From contig CAWKFM010000004.1 of NCBI GenBank assembly GCA_963849065.1, positions 310,001 through 374,000 of the forward strand: a stretch of 64,000 bases of DNA. Reading direction: 5' to 3'. A model generated the notes under the pieces. The model was given only the letters and a program-made list of their open reading frames with translations, was not told the DNA's origin and searched no databases. Origin of the DNA: TOLSYN sp963849065. Its GTDB lineage: Bacteria; Acidobacteriota; Terriglobia; Terriglobales; Acidobacteriaceae. Of the stretch, positions 62,096-64,000 are shown in pieces; the stretch's first letter is position 1; every line of letters begins with the position of its first letter. The translations under genes and the position numbers were made by a program.

Positions 62096-62437
62096 ATGAC
62101 AAGACATTGGGTGATGAGAGCGCTGAAGTTTCTGGTCTTTGCGGTTGCGGCCATTGCGGTCCTCGGCTGGATTGCGATGAGCCTGTGGAACCGTTTGATG
62201 CCGGGGATTTTTGGGTGGAAGTTCATTGATTTCTGGCAGGCGGTGGGATTGGTGATCCTGTGCAAGATTCTTTTTGGCGGCTGGCGTGGTTACCCAGGGC
62301 GGCGGATGTATTGGCGGCACCGCATGATGGAGCGCTGGGGACAGATGACACCCGAGGAGCGCGACAGGTTCCGCGAAGGGATGCGGATGCGCTTCGGTCG
62401 CTGCGGCGAGCCTCCGTCTCCCAAGCCAACGGCTTGA
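62096..62437 (+). CDS. Small membrane protein next to an ECF sigma gene
   Basis: The 113-residue product has two hydrophobic segments (about 9-28 and 46-62) and a basic Trp/Arg-rich end with MTPEERDRFREGMRMRFG. The start has AGGAGGAAGAG upstream. The close pairing with the ECF gene (12 bases) suggests that it modulates the sigma factor, but it lacks an anti-sigma zinc motif. It is a separate protein of unknown function. Confidence 0.65.
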   Translation: MTRHWVMRALKFLVFAVAAIAVLGWIAMSLWNRLMPGIFGWKFIDFWQAVGLVILCKILFGGWRGYPGRRMYWRHRMMERWGQMTPEERDRFREGMRMRFGRCGEPPSPKPTA

Positions 62438-62719
62438 GCAGAAGAAGCGGGCCAGGAACGTGGAGCACGGGTCAGGACTATGTAGTCAGGCTTAAGTGTG
62501 ACGCGGGGCAGGGCTTGAAATGCCCGTTCGCTGCGGAGCGGATTGCAGCGAATTTTTCATGGAAGAATATTGGGTGATGAGCAGACGCTGGTTGGCATCC
62601 AATGCTATCGTTAATTGCCTCTTGCCGTCGCGATGTTGGAGACAACAGAGCGGACGTGCGAAACCATCCATCATTGAAAACGCTCCGCCGCAGACGGCGG
62701 TAGCGGAAAGGGATTCACC

Positions 62720-63133
62720 ATGGCTGATGTAAAGACCACCGCCCCTGCCGATTTTACCAACCTCTTTTTGAAGGGAGTGGAGCAAGCGGCCGAGTTGCAG
62801 AAGAAGTCGCTGGAAGCCGCTCTGCAGCAGAATGCCGAGGCGATTGCCACCTACAAAAAGGGAGCTGCAGCGGCGACGATGCCAAACGTGTTCGAACTCG
62901 CGGGGAAGGCTCTGGAAAGCTATATCGAAGCGCAGAAGACCGTCATCGACCAGGTTGTGCAGCAGACTACCGCGCTGGTGGAGAGCACGAAGGGAAGCGG
63001 CATTTCGGCGCAGAAAGTTGCCGAGACCTTTACCAAGAACATCGAACAGTCGATCGAGCGTACCGTGGAAGTGCAGAAGAAGGCTCTGGAACTTGCGGTG
63101 CAGCAAGCCAAGGCGACCTTGGGCCGCAGCTAA
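62720..63133 (+). CDS. Phasin-like protein
   Basis: The 137-residue protein is almost wholly helical, with Ala/Gln/Lys-rich amphipathic stretches (EQAAELQKKSLEAALQQNAE; QVVQQTTALVESTKG; KALELAVQQAKATLG) typical of phasins that coat polyhydroxyalkanoate granules. No PHA synthase gene is in the window. A general stress or granule-coating role is inferred. Two strong hairpins follow. Confidence 0.75.
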   Translation: MADVKTTAPADFTNLFLKGVEQAAELQKKSLEAALQQNAEAIATYKKGAAAATMPNVFELAGKALESYIEAQKTVIDQVVQQTTALVESTKGSGISAQKVAETFTKNIEQSIERTVEVQKKALELAVQQAKATLGRS

Positions 63134-63142
63134 ACACATCAC

Positions 63143-63173
63143 GGCGTCATGGCTGCGGCGCAGCTATGACGCC
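63143..63173 (+). terminator. Hairpin after the phasin gene
   Basis: GGCGTCATGGCTGC faces GCAGCTATGACGCC with one mismatch around a three-base loop (63143-63156 with 63160-63173). There is no T run. Confidence 0.55.
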
Positions 63174-63221
63174 CAACACCTCCGGAACGATCCCAGACAA
63201 CGTTGAATGCAATGAGGGCGG

Positions 63222-63249
63222 CGCGGCTCTGCGGCGAGGCAGAGCCGCG
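63222..63249. repeat. Second hairpin in the phasin-fabZ gap
   Basis: CGCGGCTCTGC and GCAGAGCCGCG pair perfectly over 11 bases around a six-base loop. The gap of 460 bases (63134-63595) has no convincing gene. Confidence 0.55.
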
Positions 63250-63542
63250 GTCGTGCTTTGCCGCGCAGGGTCGACGCATATAAATTCTCCCGGCAGGTCT
63301 GATGTGGGAGAAAGCTATTTGAAAACCTGCGAGATGAACCAAAATGGCTGAATTGGGAACCGTTTGCCGCTCGGCGACGTGCGGAAGGGAGCGGTTCTCC
63401 CTCATTCGGCGATTTGTCGGCCAGCATTCGTTTGCCAAACTGCCCCATGAGGAATCGAGATGGTAATCTTTGGACCCTGAAAAGTGATGTGCGTCGGCCC
63501 TGCTTTGCCGCGTCCTTCGCTGCGTTCTTAGAGTCCCAGGCT

Positions 63543-63550
63543 GCTATACT
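63543..63550 (+). promoter_or_regulatory. Extended -10 promoter before fabZ
   Basis: TGCTATACT ends at 63550, with TG one base before the -10 box, about 45 bases before fabZ. The -35 box is weak. Confidence 0.5.
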
Positions 63551-63595
63551 TTATTTTTTTAGGGACTTTTAGGATTTTTTCCTCGGGACGGTCCA

Positions 63596-64000
63596 TTGAG
63601 CGAATTACACGGTCCAGATGCAAGCCTGACTCCAGATGTGCTGACGAACCTACCTCTCGACAGCGTAGCCATTCAAAAGATTCTGCCCCACCGCTATCCG
63701 TTTCTGCTGATTGACCGAGTCATCGAACTGGAGCGGAAAAAGCGGATCGTCGCCATTAAGAACGTGACGGTGAATGAAGAGTTTTTCCGGGGACACTTTC
63801 CGGGGAATCCGATTATGCCGGGCGTGCTGATGGTGGAGGCGATTGCGCAGACCGGAGCCACGCTGCTGATGACCGAGATTCCCAACCGCGCCGAGATGCT
63901 GACGGTGTTTACGGGGATCGAGCGGGCGAAGTTCCGCCGGCAGGTGATTCCGGGCGACCAGTTGCGTCTGGAAGTGAACGTGATTGTGTGGCGCCGGACG
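63596..64000 (+). CDS. fabZ: 3-hydroxyacyl-ACP dehydratase FabZ, partial at the window edge
   Basis: FabZ dehydrates hydroxyacyl-ACP in fatty-acid elongation. The first 135 residues are visible with ILPHRYPFLLIDRV at about 28-41 and the catalytic GHFPGNPIMPGVLMVEAIAQ at about 66-85. The start is a TTG at 63596, which agrees with the family's N-terminus. The gene runs past the window. In many bacteria lpxA follows, which cannot be checked. Confidence 0.93.
   Translation, partial: MSELHGPDASLTPDVLTNLPLDSVAIQKILPHRYPFLLIDRVIELERKKRIVAIKNVTVNEEFFRGHFPGNPIMPGVLMVEAIAQTGATLLMTEIPNRAEMLTVFTGIERAKFRRQVIPGDQLRLEVNVIVWRRT

Overview
The window is high-GC bacterial chromosome with core housekeeping genes and no phage, plasmid, CRISPR, rRNA or tRNA genes that I could find. 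It most likely comes from an acidobacterium of the Terriglobia (subdivision 1) type. The basis is indirect: the FabZ, BamA, Skp, LepA and GDP-mannose genes, an S53 acid protease, many TTG starts, a deoxynucleoside kinase, and a set of palindromic intergenic repeats flanked by GCAA-rich tracts. No 16S gene is present, so this remains an inference.

Layout. 1-3551: deoxynucleoside kinase (partial), polysaccharide deacetylase, a rhodanese/ECF sigma/OsmC group, DinB. 3585-9232: purD-purE on the minus strand, then the pyrR-pyrB-pyrC operon. 9329-16033: recQ, a decayed EamA transporter, a candidate small RNA, a MerR regulator, CBS and ABC-ATPase genes, small unknowns. 16087-22980: a tripartite RND efflux operon with a divergent TetR regulator and a strong operator palindrome. 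23051-26674: fabF with two adjacent acyl carrier protein genes, dtd, folP. 26675-33671: repeat-rich accessory stretch with an unusual secreted protein, bcp, STAS, an AI-2E-type permease, coaD and an aminotransferase. 33788-37373: manA, mannose-1-phosphate guanylyltransferase and phosphohexomutase, together a GDP-mannose pathway. 37374-44112: pentapeptide-like small protein, FtsX-type permease, HdeD, TMEM175, sedolisin, NmrA-like protein. 44736-50027: rplM-rpsI and rpsB-tsf-pyrH-frr, the latter interrupted by an antisense flavodiiron-type hydrolase gene. 50146-56427: a tiny membrane protein, molybdopterin oxidoreductase, bamA-skp. 56771-64000: lepA, small beta-barrel, maf, M20 peptidase, ECF sigma with a small membrane protein, phasin-like protein and partial fabZ.

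The most informative non-coding signal is a family of about a dozen intergenic palindromes that keep the same outer frame while the stem sequence changes on both sides together. Other points of interest are a probable leaderless-initiation pattern (a TANNNT box 6-9 bases before the start codon of several genes), a pseudogene with three frameshifts, a terminator between rpsB and tsf, a hairpin leader before rpsB, a 51-residue membrane protein whose frame continues past a TGA, and RecQ with two HRDC-like segments and no visible winged-helix RQC domain. I did not find a clear multi-gene system of unknown type.
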